A stretch of 64,000 nucleotides of DNA from Asterias rubens. Its lineage: Eukaryota > Echinodermata > Asteroidea > Forcipulatida > Asteriidae. The DNA is taken from positions 21,209,919 to 21,273,918 of the forward strand of contig NC_047062.1 in assembly GCF_902459465.1 (NCBI RefSeq), written 5' to 3'. Shown here piece after piece: positions 24,301 to 32,080 of this stretch; the first letter of the stretch is position 1; each line of letters starts with the position of its first letter. The position numbers and the translations under genes were made by a program. The notes under the pieces are model-generated. The model did not search any database, had not been told where the DNA came from, and saw only the letters and a list, made by a program, of their open reading frames with translations.

Positions 24301-26213
24301 AATTCTCCACGTTTGTCCTGGGAAAAAAATACGCGCACGGTCGGGGACAATCGGCATTTGTAGTAAAGTGGTAAAACGGAGTAGTTGGGGACTGAATTAC
24401 AGTAAGAATTTATCATTCTAAAAAAAAATTCAGAGTGCGGCAGTGCGTGGGCACTACGTTTACAATACCCGCCGTTCACGCACATGGCTTGAACGCACTG
24501 CCTTGTGACACCCCTTATACAGAATGGTTTAGTTCGACTCGGCCACGGCTCGGGCGTGTACAGCGCTTGGTGACCAAAAATATAATATAAAGCGTTGAGC
24601 TTATTGAGAAGTCAAAAACAGGGCGATGCGGCAGAACAACAACAGTGAGGGGTCGTACTAAATACCGACAACTCACGACCCCTCACGACAACAAGTTTTA
24701 AATGCACTTTAACAGAACATTTAAACATAAGTCAACCGTTGAATATATGCACAAGAGTCATATGCACCCAAATCCTTTACAAACTATTGGAAAAATTGTA
24801 TTTTTAACTGTAAAAAAAAGTGTTTTTTACCCGAATTTAGTAACGAACGGTAGTATCCGCCATGTTGTCTTTCGACGCACTTGGACGATTCTATTATACC
24901 GCAGGGGTGATACAATTAGGCAAGATGATTATTTACCTTTTTTATGTATTTCATGGAGTTTAAAACAATATTGCATTTAAGTTTCCCCTTTTAACTTTGA
25001 ATTCCAGAGTGGCGGCTTAGTTACTAACAAGAAAGAAAAAACCAGCTGCTAAAACCATAACGAAAAAAAAACTCAGCCCTCAGAAATTACCTTTCCCCCT
25101 GCGGTGTAATAGAATTGTCAAGTGCGTCGAAAGACTACATGGCAAATATTTCCGTTCGTTACCAAATTCGGGGTAAAAACACCATTTTTACAGTTAAAAA
25201 CACAGTTTTTTCAACAGTTTGAAAGTGATTTAGATGCATATGACTCTTGTGCACATATTTAGTGGTTGAATTGCGTTCAAATGTTCTGTGTAAGTGCATT
25301 TAAAAATTGTTGTCGTGAGTTGTCGTGAGGGGTCGTGAGTTGTCGGTATTTAGTGCGACCGACAGTGAGTACCGAGCAGAAAACTGCATTTTTTGAAGAT
25401 GTTTTTTAATTTCACTCAACAAAAAGGCAATGCAAGCATTATGAATGTATGTTGAGTGTGTGGGGAAAGTTTTGGTAGTGTAGTACAGAGGAAACTTCAG
25501 TTACTGGTGGCTAACGGTCGTAAAACTTTCATCTATCAACGCCGATTTTATATAAAATCGTATAGCGTTAAGAGGGCCCAAAATATTATTATTAGACCCT
25601 TTTTTAGGCTCACAGTCACAGGGGAGCCTTTACCCCTTTACTAGTTTCTAGAAGTAACGGGAGACGATAGCGGAACGAAAACCGAAATAGTTCTAGGAGT
25701 AGCCCCGACTTGTTTCACAATTTGTTGTCAATACCATTTGTTACACCATAATTTAATAATTTAAATGGTCAGGGGTAGTCAGTCAGATCAGATGCCGTGC
25801 CGTGGTTACAATCGAATCTGACAATGCCAATGGTTACACAACAAGGGAGCAATGCTAATGTATAGTCTTAGAACTAGATGCAACATGATGCAGTAAATCA
25901 TATTAAAAAGCAACTTATAAAAGTATTACAAGTATTTTTTGTAATAATTTTTTTAAGAAAAAGCAAGAAAAACGAACAAAAACTACACTTCTTAAATTTT
26001 AAAAAAGCAATTAATTATCAATTATCAGTCCCAAATGATCCTTTTCTGCGGTTCGTAAATACACCACACGTTGCCTTTTATTTTCAGGCCAACACTTCAC
26101 TTTTTCCAAGTCCAACCCACCTGCACATCAGAGGAATGAGTGTGTACTCCATCGTCAAGAAATCTTTGAAACTCCAAACCCTCCGGATTTGCAACACACC
26201 TGGGCGACGCCAT
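5646..26213 (-). CDS. FNTB: Protein farnesyltransferase subunit beta, 12 coding exons, complete
   Basis: Beta subunit of the cytosolic heterodimer that attaches farnesyl to the cysteine of C-terminal CaaX motifs (Ras, lamins). Coding exons in order: 26213-26121, 23658-23579, 22840-22676, 22174-22125, 19024-18928, 18453-18370, 10879-10793, 9831-9702, 9284-9110, 8429-8360, 7448-7334, 5732-5646 (TGA). They sum to 1233 nt and 410 aa (human about 437), with GT-AG junctions and frame kept throughout. Family blocks are readable: YESLDASRPWLCYWILHSL (exon 3), HLAPTYAAVLAL (exon 5), MHDGGEVDVR (exon 6), GGFAGQPAMEAHGGYAFC (exon 8), MKFEGGFQGRTNKLVDGCYS (exon 9), DFYHTCYCLSGLS (exon 11). Predicted zinc ligands D285, C287 and H350 correspond to the known Asp/Cys/His triad, so the enzyme looks active. 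The start ATG has a good context (aagATGG). The exon 7/8 junction gives Ser where vertebrates have Arg (IAR-CQ). The N-terminus is shorter than in mammals. Intron 6 contains a plus-strand gene and intron 4 an antisense LINE. Confidence 0.97.
5800..6050 (+). repeat. About 130-bp diverged tandem duplication, FNTB intron 11
   Basis: AATAATACTA, then AATGACCGTAAAAATGTAGC and AGATAAAATA, recur 130 bp on as AATGACCCTAAAAATGTAAC and AGATAAAACA. AT-rich. Confidence 0.6.
6388..6692 (+). repeat. 153-bp tandem duplication, FNTB intron 11
   Basis: ATTGATAAAGACACA starts at 6388 and again at 6541. Both units continue ACAGCAAGTTATTGTCAA, AAACACAATCAATA and CAGAAGAAATCAAGTACATT. The first unit follows an (AT)n run at about 6356-6381. 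Confidence 0.85.
7740..8000. mobile_element. TTAA-flanked MITE, family 1, copy A (internally deleted)
   Basis: Begins TTAA-AGGCAGTGGACACTAT and ends in the complement, CACTGTCT-TTAA. Internal sequence matches the other copies (TAAAACCTTTCTTGGTAACG, GGCTCCCTCTGAAGTAATG, CCAAGTGAGAAGACTGGTC). At about 260 bp it lacks the central palindrome present in the copies of about 380 bp. It lies in FNTB intron 10. Confidence 0.85.
8555..8745 (+). repeat. Degenerate short tandem repeat, FNTB intron 9
   Basis: A word like GAAAATTTACAGATAAAACA recurs about every 25-60 bp with variants (TTACAGGCAAAA, GTACAGGTAAAAAG, GTACAGGGTAAAAAG). AT-rich minisatellite remnant. Confidence 0.6.
9385..9660 (+). mobile_element. 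tRNA-derived SINE in FNTB intron 8
   Basis: TGCAATGGTTCAGTGGTTGG (A-box), then GGTGTGGGTTCGAATCCTAC (B-box), followed by about 200 bp of non-tRNA body including TTTCCCCTTGTGGGAGTTTG. The 3' limit is uncertain; it comes close to the FNTB exon 8 donor. Confidence 0.55.
10022..10150 (+). repeat. Dispersed repeat related to the 63215 palindrome, FNTB intron 7
   Basis: GCATTACATGGTGAGGTACA, GTATCAATATATATTTGG, GTGTGTATCTACTTGCCAGG, CTTTAGAGAACTGTC. The same word order is found at about 63186-63300. Class unknown. Confidence 0.5.
10600..10747. mobile_element. AATGGGAGACT-ended fold-back MITE, copy 3, FNTB intron 7
   Basis: Left arm AATGGGAGACTTTCTGGGAC, GGGCAGCAGACTTACCGGGT, AAATCCATTGTT. The right arm is its complement: AACAATGGAAATTTACCCGG, TATGTCTGCTGCCGCCTAGC, GGAAAGTCTCCTATT. 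It ends only about 45 bp from the donor of FNTB exon 7. Confidence 0.75.
11156..11301 (+). mobile_element. tRNA-derived SINE, same family as 35862, in FNTB intron 6
   Basis: GACTGGCACCCCGAACAAAG, AATAGGGAGACTGCCAAC, A-box AAGATAGCTGAGTTGGTAGA, B-box TAGGTTCAAGTCCTGCAC, tail AAATTTTTCTTTGTTAAACC. Order and spacing match the copy at 35862-36006. The tRNA-like part cannot fold into a full cloverleaf, so it is not a functional tRNA. No clear target duplication is seen. Confidence 0.85.
11302..14897. other. FNTB intron 6, 5' flank of the nested gene
   Basis: No protein family is readable here. The unlocated 5' non-coding exon and promoter of the nested plus-strand gene should lie in this stretch. 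Open frames near 12150-12660 on the minus strand are short and without homology that I recognise. Confidence 0.4.
14898..17027 (+). CDS. Unrecognised 534-aa acidic protein, nested antisense in FNTB intron 6
   Basis: Two coding exons, 14898-15534 and 16060-17027 (TAA), join in frame through a GTAAGA donor and a TTTAAACAG acceptor, giving a Met-Met-Asp-Lys junction. The ATG has A at -3 and G at +4. A TATATTGCAG acceptor-like site just upstream (about 14870-14879) suggests a non-coding 5' exon I could not place. Residues 1-212 are basic and Ser/Thr/Pro-rich, with many Arg/Lys/His and no membrane segment. Residues 274-343 are 14 consecutive pentapeptides (16242-16451, 15-bp DNA unit), typically KEPKS, KELKS or KKPKS. 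From about residue 358 to the end the chain is dominated by Glu/Asp, so the protein is probably largely disordered. I recognise no domain; the charge pattern would suit a nuclear or cytoskeletal scaffold, but that is a guess. The low-complexity tail also leaves the antisense strand open, so expression evidence is needed to prove coding. Confidence 0.7.
16242..16451 (+). repeat. 15-bp coding minisatellite: 14 pentapeptide units
   Basis: Within the nested plus-strand gene, 210 nt read as 14 in-frame five-residue units with no interruption: KEKTS, KESKP, ETLSL, KEPKS, KELNF, EESNS, DEPNP, KGPNF, ESPKS, KVSMS, KVQKP, KKPKS, KELKS, KKPKS. At DNA level a word like AAGGAACCAAAGTCC recurs. Position 1 is usually Lys or Glu, position 3 Pro/Leu/Ser and position 5 Ser. 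The array is diverged but exactly in register. Confidence 0.85.
17162..17544. mobile_element. TTAA-flanked MITE, family 1, copy B
   Basis: About 380 bp, beginning TTAA-AGACACTGGACACCTTTG and ending TAATGCCT-TTAA. It is inverted relative to the copy at 7740 (CTAAGACCAGTCTTCTCACT comes first). The central inverted pair TTTCAAGACCCC / GAGGTCTCAAAATC is partly retained. It lies just downstream of the nested plus-strand gene, in FNTB intron 6, and may fall within that gene's 3'UTR. Confidence 0.85.
18095..18195 (-). mobile_element. tRNA-Leu-like SINE head in FNTB intron 6
   Basis: On the minus strand: TGGCCGAGCGGTCAAGGGCA (A-box), ACCGAACTCAAGCTCAGC (a CAA anticodon context like tRNA-Leu), then TATGGGTTCGAGTCCCGG (B-box). 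The acceptor stem halves and the T-stem do not pair properly, so I call a SINE or tRNA pseudogene rather than a working tRNA. Confidence 0.6.
18613..18736. mobile_element. 124-bp near-perfect palindromic element in FNTB intron 5
   Basis: Left arm ATGGATTGCAATACGTGTCA continues through ACCGCCATCTTTGATGTATT and AACAAGGGAA. The right arm is its near-perfect complement, separated only by a CTGCGCATGC centre. The transcript would form a hairpin of more than 50 bp between FNTB exons 6 and 5. Confidence 0.8.
19126..21700 (+). mobile_element. Decayed non-LTR retrotransposon (LINE, Jockey/CR1-like), antisense in FNTB intron 4
   Basis: The element starts inside an endonuclease domain (VVYYPPNSP, then IVIMGDFNQLDL and GRSDHSTVLW, about 19150-19460) and continues with reverse transcriptase: GKSGGPDNIP, LRPIALTDHFTKVLE, QFGNRKGLSTTHCLIDLMN, DFSKAFDLIDHNKAI, AGVPQGTWLEPVVF and the catalytic box as YVDD (about 20690-20702). 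The C-terminal part (LGVHIQQDLKWGSHI, about 20920) runs on to YNDYLSALESLNLPSL (about 21180-21240). The reading frame changes near 19600, 20440 and 21180, with a stop near 20840, so it is dead. It lacks the first half of the endonuclease and any ORF1, hence it is 5'-truncated. The 3' end is AT-rich, about 21660-21700, with no clear poly(A). It sits between FNTB exons 4 and 5. Confidence 0.9.
21790..21882 (-). mobile_element. tRNA-derived SINE, second family, in FNTB intron 4
   Basis: On the minus strand: CTCGATGGTCTAGTGATAAA (A-box), ACAATGCTCTAGAATGG, ATCTCGGGTTGAAATCCCAC (B-box). It follows the LINE at 19126-21700 by roughly 90 bp. Confidence 0.65.
22385..22455 (-). mobile_element. tRNA-derived SINE fragment in FNTB intron 3
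   Basis: On the minus strand: GTTGTTCAGTTGGTAGAATA (A-box), CTGACATGTTAATCTAGG, then GGTCCAAGTTCAACCTCTAG (B-box). It shares the TGTTAATCT core with the copy at 11156; the limits are approximate. Confidence 0.6.
23324..23428. repeat. Inverted repeat in FNTB intron 2
   Basis: Arms GTGCTCGTCTATTCCCCCTC and the complement of GGGGGAATAGACGTGCAC face each other around an AGAGGGA/TCCCTCT centre, forming a hairpin of about 100 bp. It looks like a small fold-back MITE remnant; target duplications are not clear. Confidence 0.65.
24078..24408. mobile_element. Fold-back MITE in FNTB intron 1
   Basis: Ends are inverted copies: TTCTTACCGTAATTTAGTCC on the left and TTCTTACTGTAATTCAGTCC on the right read inward, followed by CCGTTTTACCACT and AATGCCGATTGTCCCCG on both sides. 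An inner inverted pair (GTGCTTTGTGTACAAAACAT and its complement, about 24168-24270) makes the element almost wholly palindromic. It has no coding capacity. Confidence 0.75.
24650..25361. mobile_element. 712-bp fold-back element with 8-bp target duplication, in FNTB intron 1
   Basis: Two inverted arms of about 270 bp (24650-24920 and 25095-25361) flank a spacer of about 175 bp. The left arm begins GGGTCGTACTAAATACCGAC; the right arm read inward begins CGGTCGCACTAAATACCGAC. The arms then share CACGACCCCTCACGAC, CACAAGAGTCATATGCA, GTAACGAACGG and CTTTCGACGCACTTG. The octamer ACAGTGAG directly precedes (24642-24649) and follows (25362-25369) the element, an 8-bp target duplication as made by hAT or P superfamily transposases. 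No transposase is encoded, so it is non-autonomous. Confidence 0.85.
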
Positions 26214-26626
26214 CTTGTTTAGAGACACAGTGTTTCCAGCAGACTGTAGAGGGCGCCCTTTACAAGTCGTTGGTTAACTTTTTATTCATTTATAAACAAT
26301 CAGGGCCAATAAAATAAATTCTCAAGAATACATTATCAAAATGTACCAAGAATAAATAAACTAAGCAAGGTCTAATCAGAATGGTTTTCATCACATCTTT
26401 CTTTAATTTGCTGTGCTCAACCGTACACCGTCTGTGTACAATTTTCTCTGATGCCACTTTTGGGCTGGCGCGTGATGGAGTTCGAGTCATTTCTCGAGCT
26501 CTTGGGCGGGGGTACTTGGGGGAGGGGGGGGGGGATGGTCATTTCTCTTCTGGGAGATAAGGGCATTTCCTCTGCGATTTATTTCTAGTTTAATTTCTTC
26601 TTTAAACTCTCTTCTACTACACCTCT

Positions 26627-26967
26627 TCTTAAAGCCATTATACACTTTCGGTACAGAAAAAAAAAAAAATTACCGATTTACAAATAATTGACAGGGTCTA
26701 CAGAAGGTAATGGTGAAAAACTTATCTTGAAATATTATTCCATGAAATGCTTTACTTTTTGAGAATTACGGTTTTATTTTAAACACATGTCATGACATGG
26801 CGAAACGTGGGGAAACAAGGGTGGGTTTTCCCGTTAATTTCTCCCGACTCTGATGACCGATTGAGCCTAAATTTTCACAGGTTTTTAATTTTATATATAA
26901 GTTGTGGTACACGAAGTGTGAGGCTGGACAATATTGTTTACCAAAAGTGTCCAATGGCTTTAAATTT
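26627..26967. mobile_element. TTAA-type MITE, family 2, second copy, opposite orientation
   Basis: Shares with the 49386 copy, in reverse order and orientation, the ends TTAAAGCCATTATACACTTT and GTGTCCAATGGCTTTAAA. Interior blocks CATGTCATGACATGGCGAAA, TGATGACCGATTGAGCCTAA and GGTACACGAAGTGTGAGG are also shared. The left end has several substitutions. It lies between FNTB and NAA20. Confidence 0.8.
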
Positions 26968-27596
26968 CCTCAAGACATTTATTTTATAAGAAAGATAAAC
27001 AGAAACAATTAAACAAACTTCAATAAAAGAAACCACATTAAATCATTTCATTGTTTTCAAGACCAGCTGTTAATGAGAAGGACACAGTGATTCCAGTGAA
27101 TATATCATACAGACAGTCACAATAATCAGAAACATCCTAAGCTGTGCTTTTGTTAGCCTAAAAAACTTGATGCATTTATAATTTGTAAAGCAGTTAACAA
27201 TAACCAATTTCGTTTTGCCAATAATCTATTTTAATCGTGAGTTTATTACAACTCAGGAAAAGGACTATTGCATTATAGGCTGAATTTAATCAGAACAAAT
27301 GTGACCATCATCAGAGATTCTCCAGATGCCATTTTACTACGAAATTCATCATCTAAAGTCAATCAGCCAGTCCATACCATTTTTTATTTGCAAATAGCAT
27401 TAACTAACACCACAAATTTAATTAACAATCCTATCCTGTCTTTTCCAACCCCATCCCCCGCCCCAAGAAAACAATTTACACTATTAAGTAAAAATACTAG
27501 CTAAACCAAGGTGAACCCAAACCGTAATCTTTAAATATTATTTATTTATTTATTATGATACAACATTGATTCAGTGGAAACCTTTTCTCTGATCCC

Positions 27597-28172
27597 ATTT
27601 TCATAGAGCTGCTTAAAGGCAGTGGACACTATTGGTAATTACTCAAAATAATTATCATCATAAAACCTTTCTTGATTATGAGTAACGGGGAGAGGTTGAT
27701 GGTATAAAATATTGTGAAAAACAGCTCCCTCTGAAGTGACGTAGTTTTCGAGAAAGAAGTAATTTTCCACGAATTTGGTTTCAAGACCTCAAGTTTAGAA
27801 TTTGAGGTCTCGAAATCAAGCATCAGAAAGCCCACAACTGATGTAACAAGGGAGTTTTTTCTTTCATTATTATCTCACAAATTTGATGACCGATTGAGCT
27901 CAAATTTTCACAGGTTTGTAATTTTATGCATATGTTGAGATACACCAAGTGAGAAGACTGGTCTTTGACAATTACCAATAGTGTCCACTGCCTTTAAGCA
28001 CAAAAAAGTAGCTAAGCAAAACATAATTATGCTTACCAGAATAAGGGTACCAATCAAAATACAATCTCACATGTACAATCTGTGGCTGATATCCTGCTTA
28101 TATTTGCTTTAGCAAGAAGCACAATTTTTAAGCAGTATTTTTTGCTTCAAAGCAGCTCTATGAAAATGGCCC
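27597..28172 (+). repeat. Dispersed repeat, copy 2, split by MITE copy C
   Basis: Left piece CATTTTCATAGAGCTGC, then the MITE 27613-27997, then GCACAAAAAAGTAGC, TTACCAGAATAAGGGTACCA, GTGGCTGATATCCTGC, AGCAGCTCTATGAAAATGGC. The two outer words TTTTCATAGAGCTGC and GCAGCTCTATGAAAA are themselves complementary, so this repeat has inverted ends of about 15 bp. Confidence 0.65.
27613..27997. mobile_element. TTAA-flanked MITE, family 1, copy C (nested in another repeat)
   Basis: A full copy of about 385 bp: TTAA-AGGCAGTGGACACTATTG through to AATAGTGTCCACTGCCT-TTAA, with the central palindrome TCAAGACCTCAAGTTTAGAA / TTGAGGTCTCGAAATC. Sequence on either side (CATTTTCATAGAGCTGC and GCACAAAAAAGTAGC) joins across the element into one continuous copy of a different dispersed repeat. 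This shows insertion at a TTAA target. It lies in the FNTB-NAA20 intergenic gap. Confidence 0.9.
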
Positions 28173-28261
28173 CAGGTTTGGTTTTCCAAATCCAGTGCTT
28201 ATTTTGTGTAGAAACAAAAAACAAAACCCCAGTCAGTTACAGTATGAGTTCACCTATAATG

Positions 28262-31194
28262 TCATTCTACGTCCTCTGGGTAGACAGGGTCCTTCAGTGG
28301 CACCACGGATTTCTTTTCTGTATCTCTGCTCAGGGCTTTACGCATATCTGCAGGGAATTGAAGGAAAGTTTGTTTTATCACATAATAATAATAATAGTGG
28401 CTTCTAATATAGCGCACATGTCCGTCACTCAATGACGCTTCTGTCGCTGTAACATACAGTATTTCCTGCAAGATTTGGGACTATGTTTGAATTTATGAGA
28501 CCTAACTCTGATAACACCATGGAATGTTTTACAAGGTGCTGTGGGGCAATTTGCTGCCGATTCGACCAGAACCCCTTCTCTTTTCGATAAGTGCATTGGG
28601 TTCTTTTATATTTGCACTGTTGCAATAGTAAGAATGTCAAAGAAAAGGTATCAGACAGAATTTACTTTTTCAAATGTGTCCCTGTTCACATAGAATGTAC
28701 AATTCCAAAACAAAACCACACACCATGTATTTTTGATATTAAAAATTTTTCCTGAAATTTTCCAGAAAATAACAGGGCTAAAAAAAATCCACAAGATCAG
28801 CCATATCTAGACTTATGGTGATGATTATACATGAATGGTCTCTAAAATTAACCATTCTTTCCCCATCAACTACTTACCAAATGCATCTTCATCCGGATCT
28901 CCTGAGTAGTATTCTATGACTCTACGATACACTGTGTAGCCAAGATGCTTGTACATGTTGACTGCTACTTCATTAGAGACACGCACGAACAAGTCCACAA
29001 AGAAACAGGCTTTCCTGCGCAAGAAAATGAAAGGGTTTGTATGTCATCGTGTTTTTGTTTAAAACCGTTCTTGTGGCTCAAAGCAGTAAAGCTGCATGAA
29101 TATTATCGACCAAAGACATGCAATACTTGAACAATTTATACAAACAAGACAAATGCCTATGAGTGCCACTTTTGCTAGCTTTTTTAGCAATCAAAGTGTT
29201 TTGAGCTACCAGCCGGTTAAAGGTAACATTTTTGCTGCATAATTTGTTCAAGAGATTTGTGATGGGATCAAGCATTCAAGTACAGGGCCCGGTATACAGC
29301 TGCTTTTAACAGCAGAATGTTTTTCATTCCCATTTTTTGAAAAACAAAAAATATGCATGTAACCAGTCACAAACGGTATGTGGGATATGGGTAAATTCTG
29401 GTAAGCAAATTGTTTACATTTTGTGCTTTTAGCAGCTTCAGTCAATGCAGCCTTGAACTCCTTATTTCTACAAAAATGCTGACATAAGAGACTTACTTTT
29501 CAGAGACCTGTTCCAAGAAGTTCATCATCTTGGCAGCCAGGCCAAGTCGTCGATACTCAGGGGCAACGGTTACTGCAGTAACGTGACCATGCCATGTCTC
29601 CTGTTGGACGGAGCCTTCAGATTTACCCATAACTTATGGTGAACAGAAAAATAATATAAATAAAATCTTGAGGTTTGTGGAGTATTTTAAGAAGAAATGA
29701 CAGAATCACAATCAGGATTAAGCAAAGGTAAATGGAACATGGGGCTGAGCTGAGGCATCAGTGAGTAGTCCCTGAAGACGGTTTTAATCATCAGCGTTCA
29801 GCGATTGTTATCACCCGGCCCTTCTCTAAGCGGTCTTCGTAGTTGTGACCATGGCAACCAACATCCTTGAATACCCCAAAAGTGGAGATTTTCCACTATG
29901 TACAAGTGCAATACTTACTATATCCCATAATCTTTCCTGAGGCGGACTCACATACTTGGAAATATTCTGGCCAATGTGCAAGGTATTGAAGATAGAATGC
30001 TGCACCATACTGAAATGATGTAGGCGTTAAGGAGGAAAATGAAATTTCTTTTCAAAATAATTTCAAAGGGTAAGTTTTTAAAGCAAATAAAAGAGTCAGT
30101 TTCATATTTAATATTCATTAGGCAGATAAAATGTAGGTACAATACATGTACATGTAGAACCATATAACAATAATGAGTAATGTTGACTGTTTTACTGTTT
30201 TTTTTTGTTCAATGAGAATAGACAAAATTGAGCTTGATTTTGAGCTTAGTTTTAAGTAAAATTGAGTTTTTACTCAGCGAGAACAGTGAGGTTCAGACTG
30301 CTATCATCTCCATAGAGACCACAGTGGAAGAAACTCACACATCTAGGTAGGAGTCAGGAGTAATGGAGTCACATGCTTCAATATAGACCCAGTTTACTGA
30401 GCGAGGGGGGGGGGCTGTTCTCCTTTTTTTCTCTCGAAATTTGTAATTATCGTTGGTAGTATACTAGCTAAATGTAGTAGTTGTCATTATCGGTCGCAAA
30501 GTACGGTACTGATAATGACAAATATAAGAGTACGGCACCCAAGTAATTGGGTCTAGCTTACAATCAGGTTAAAGGACCTATAATCTCAACCATAGTTCTA
30601 GTTCCTCCATGGTTCTACGAATAGGAAGCCAGACGCCCAGAACTTGTGTTGTGAGACTGAGAAAAGATTAGTGTTAACTGTTAGTTCAGAACAAATAAAT
30701 TTTATGAAAGCAAAGGCCCGCAATCTTCAGGAGGCAAAAGGATACGGTTTCTGTCAGAGGATCCAGGTTACTGCAACAGAAGAATAATTAATTTATAAAC
30801 ACACACCATTTACAAAAACAACATTTCTTATATTTTATAACAATTTTGCTGATTTTTCAGTCCACCTCGACTCGGGCCGGGCTCAGCAGAGTACTTGTAT
30901 TTCAATAATTAACAGTACTTGTGATGTTACTACAGTTTTGTCTTCCTTGGGTTCAAGAATGTATGTCATTTTCAAAATATAGTTTCACATAACGGAATAG
31001 ACACAATGAAAAACACACTAAAGTAAAATCAAACCTGTAATGTATGTTGTCAGTGTGTAAAAAAAAAATTGTAAATTCAATGAATTATGATTGTAATTTG
31101 TTTTGTAAACAAAATCTCCCGATAATTATTATGCAACTTACACGCTGTTAAACCTGAAGAGGTCTTCACACGTGAACGCGCGGACTGTAGTCAT
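28262..31194 (-). CDS. NAA20: N-alpha-acetyltransferase 20, NatB catalytic subunit, 6 exons, complete
   Basis: GNAT-fold catalytic subunit of NatB, which acetylates nascent chains starting Met-Asp, Met-Glu, Met-Asn or Met-Gln at the ribosome together with NAA25. Coding exons: 31194-31142, 30770-30746, 30009-29919, 29632-29497, 29014-28878, 28347-28262 (TGA). They sum to 528 nt and 175 aa (human 178). The start reads MTTVRAFTCEDLFRFNSVNL. The body includes FYLQYLAHWPEYFQV, ETWHGHVTAVTVAPEYRRLG and FFVDLFVRVSNEVAVNMYKH, and it ends KDPVYPEDVE. The acetyl-CoA pyrophosphate loop RRLGLA is at residues 84-89. Exon 2 is only 25 nt and encodes the NLDPLTET segment that is near-invariant in the family. 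All introns are GT-AG and all phases agree. The gene lies upstream of FNTB on the same strand, with about 2 kb between them. Confidence 0.97.
28383..28640 (-). repeat. SINE/LINE 3' region with (ATT)n tail, in NAA20 intron 5
   Basis: Read on the minus strand: AAAAGAACCCAATGCACTTA, a few hundred bases later TGTGCGCTATATTAGAAGCC, then a run of ATT triplets ending near 28383. The GCGCTATAT-plus-triplet end resembles the tail at 43858. The limits are approximate; it lies between NAA20 exons 6 and 5. Confidence 0.5.
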
Positions 31195-31754
31195 TCTGTA
31201 TACTCGATTCGCAGTAATTCACGCTGCCATTAACGAAAATTATCAGGTATTTCTCCTGCCTTTCTGTCACATTTGTATCGCTCGTTGTTCCTGTGTTGTC
31301 TACGAAAAATCATGTGCGCAAACAGCGCCCTCTCCAGTCAGATTGGATGTAATTGGCTAGTCTTGAAACAAGTCGTTTAAAAAAAAAAATCCTTTTTGCG
31401 ATGACAAAAATAATAGCCCAAGGTTTTTTTGGGAATAAAATAACAGTTTGTATAGGTTGTTCCTAAAATGTTCTATATAAAGGCATAAAGTCATACACTT
31501 ATTCAGGATAGGACTTTTCAGCTTTTGTGGTGTTAATTAATATTTTGGGGCAAGTACTTGTTCCATGGAGGTAGAAATTGCTTGTTCATATTGTTGGGGC
31601 GGCAATGACAATTTTGTGGGGTGGTGGACGACAGGGGAACTATGCCCCCAGGTCACCTTAGCTATACCACTGAGTGCCAATAACTCTGATGAATTGGCAG
31701 GAATCCAGATTAATGATACTACTTATGGGGCTAAACAAAAATACAGATGGTGGC

Positions 31755-32080
31755 CATGGACAACTTGTAACTTGAAGAGAGCCTTCTAATGTCAAGACAA
31801 TTTGTGGAGTTGGTAGCCTGATGTGGTCAAGTGATGTTGCAAAAAAATACAATTTGGCCATGGTTAAAGAAAAGACAACTTGTGAACAGAAGAGAGCCTT
31901 CTAATGTAAAGACAGATTTGTGGTTGGTAGCCTGATGTGGTCAAGTGATCATGCAAAAAAATACAATTTGGCAATGGTTAAATAATAGACAACTTGTGAC
32001 TAGAAGAGAGCCTTTGCATGTAAAGACAAATTTGTGGAGTTGGTAGCCTGATGTGGTCAAGTGATGTTGCAAAACAGAGT
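31755..32080 (+). repeat. Tandem repeat, three units of about 114-115 bp
   Basis: ACAACTTG recurs at 31760, 31875 and 31989, each followed by GAAGAGAGCCTT, TGGTAGCCTGATGTGGTCAA and GTGAT. The third unit is truncated at its end. It lies about 570 bp upstream of the NAA20 start codon (on the opposite side from the gene). Confidence 0.9.

Larger units (their letters stand above)
26214..28261. other. FNTB-NAA20 intergenic region
   Basis: It contains the FNTB promoter side (26214 upward), a G run at about 26523, a family-2 MITE (26627-26967), and a split dispersed repeat with a family-1 MITE (27597-28172). The NAA20 3'UTR must start at 28261. No coding exon is recognised. Confidence 0.6.
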
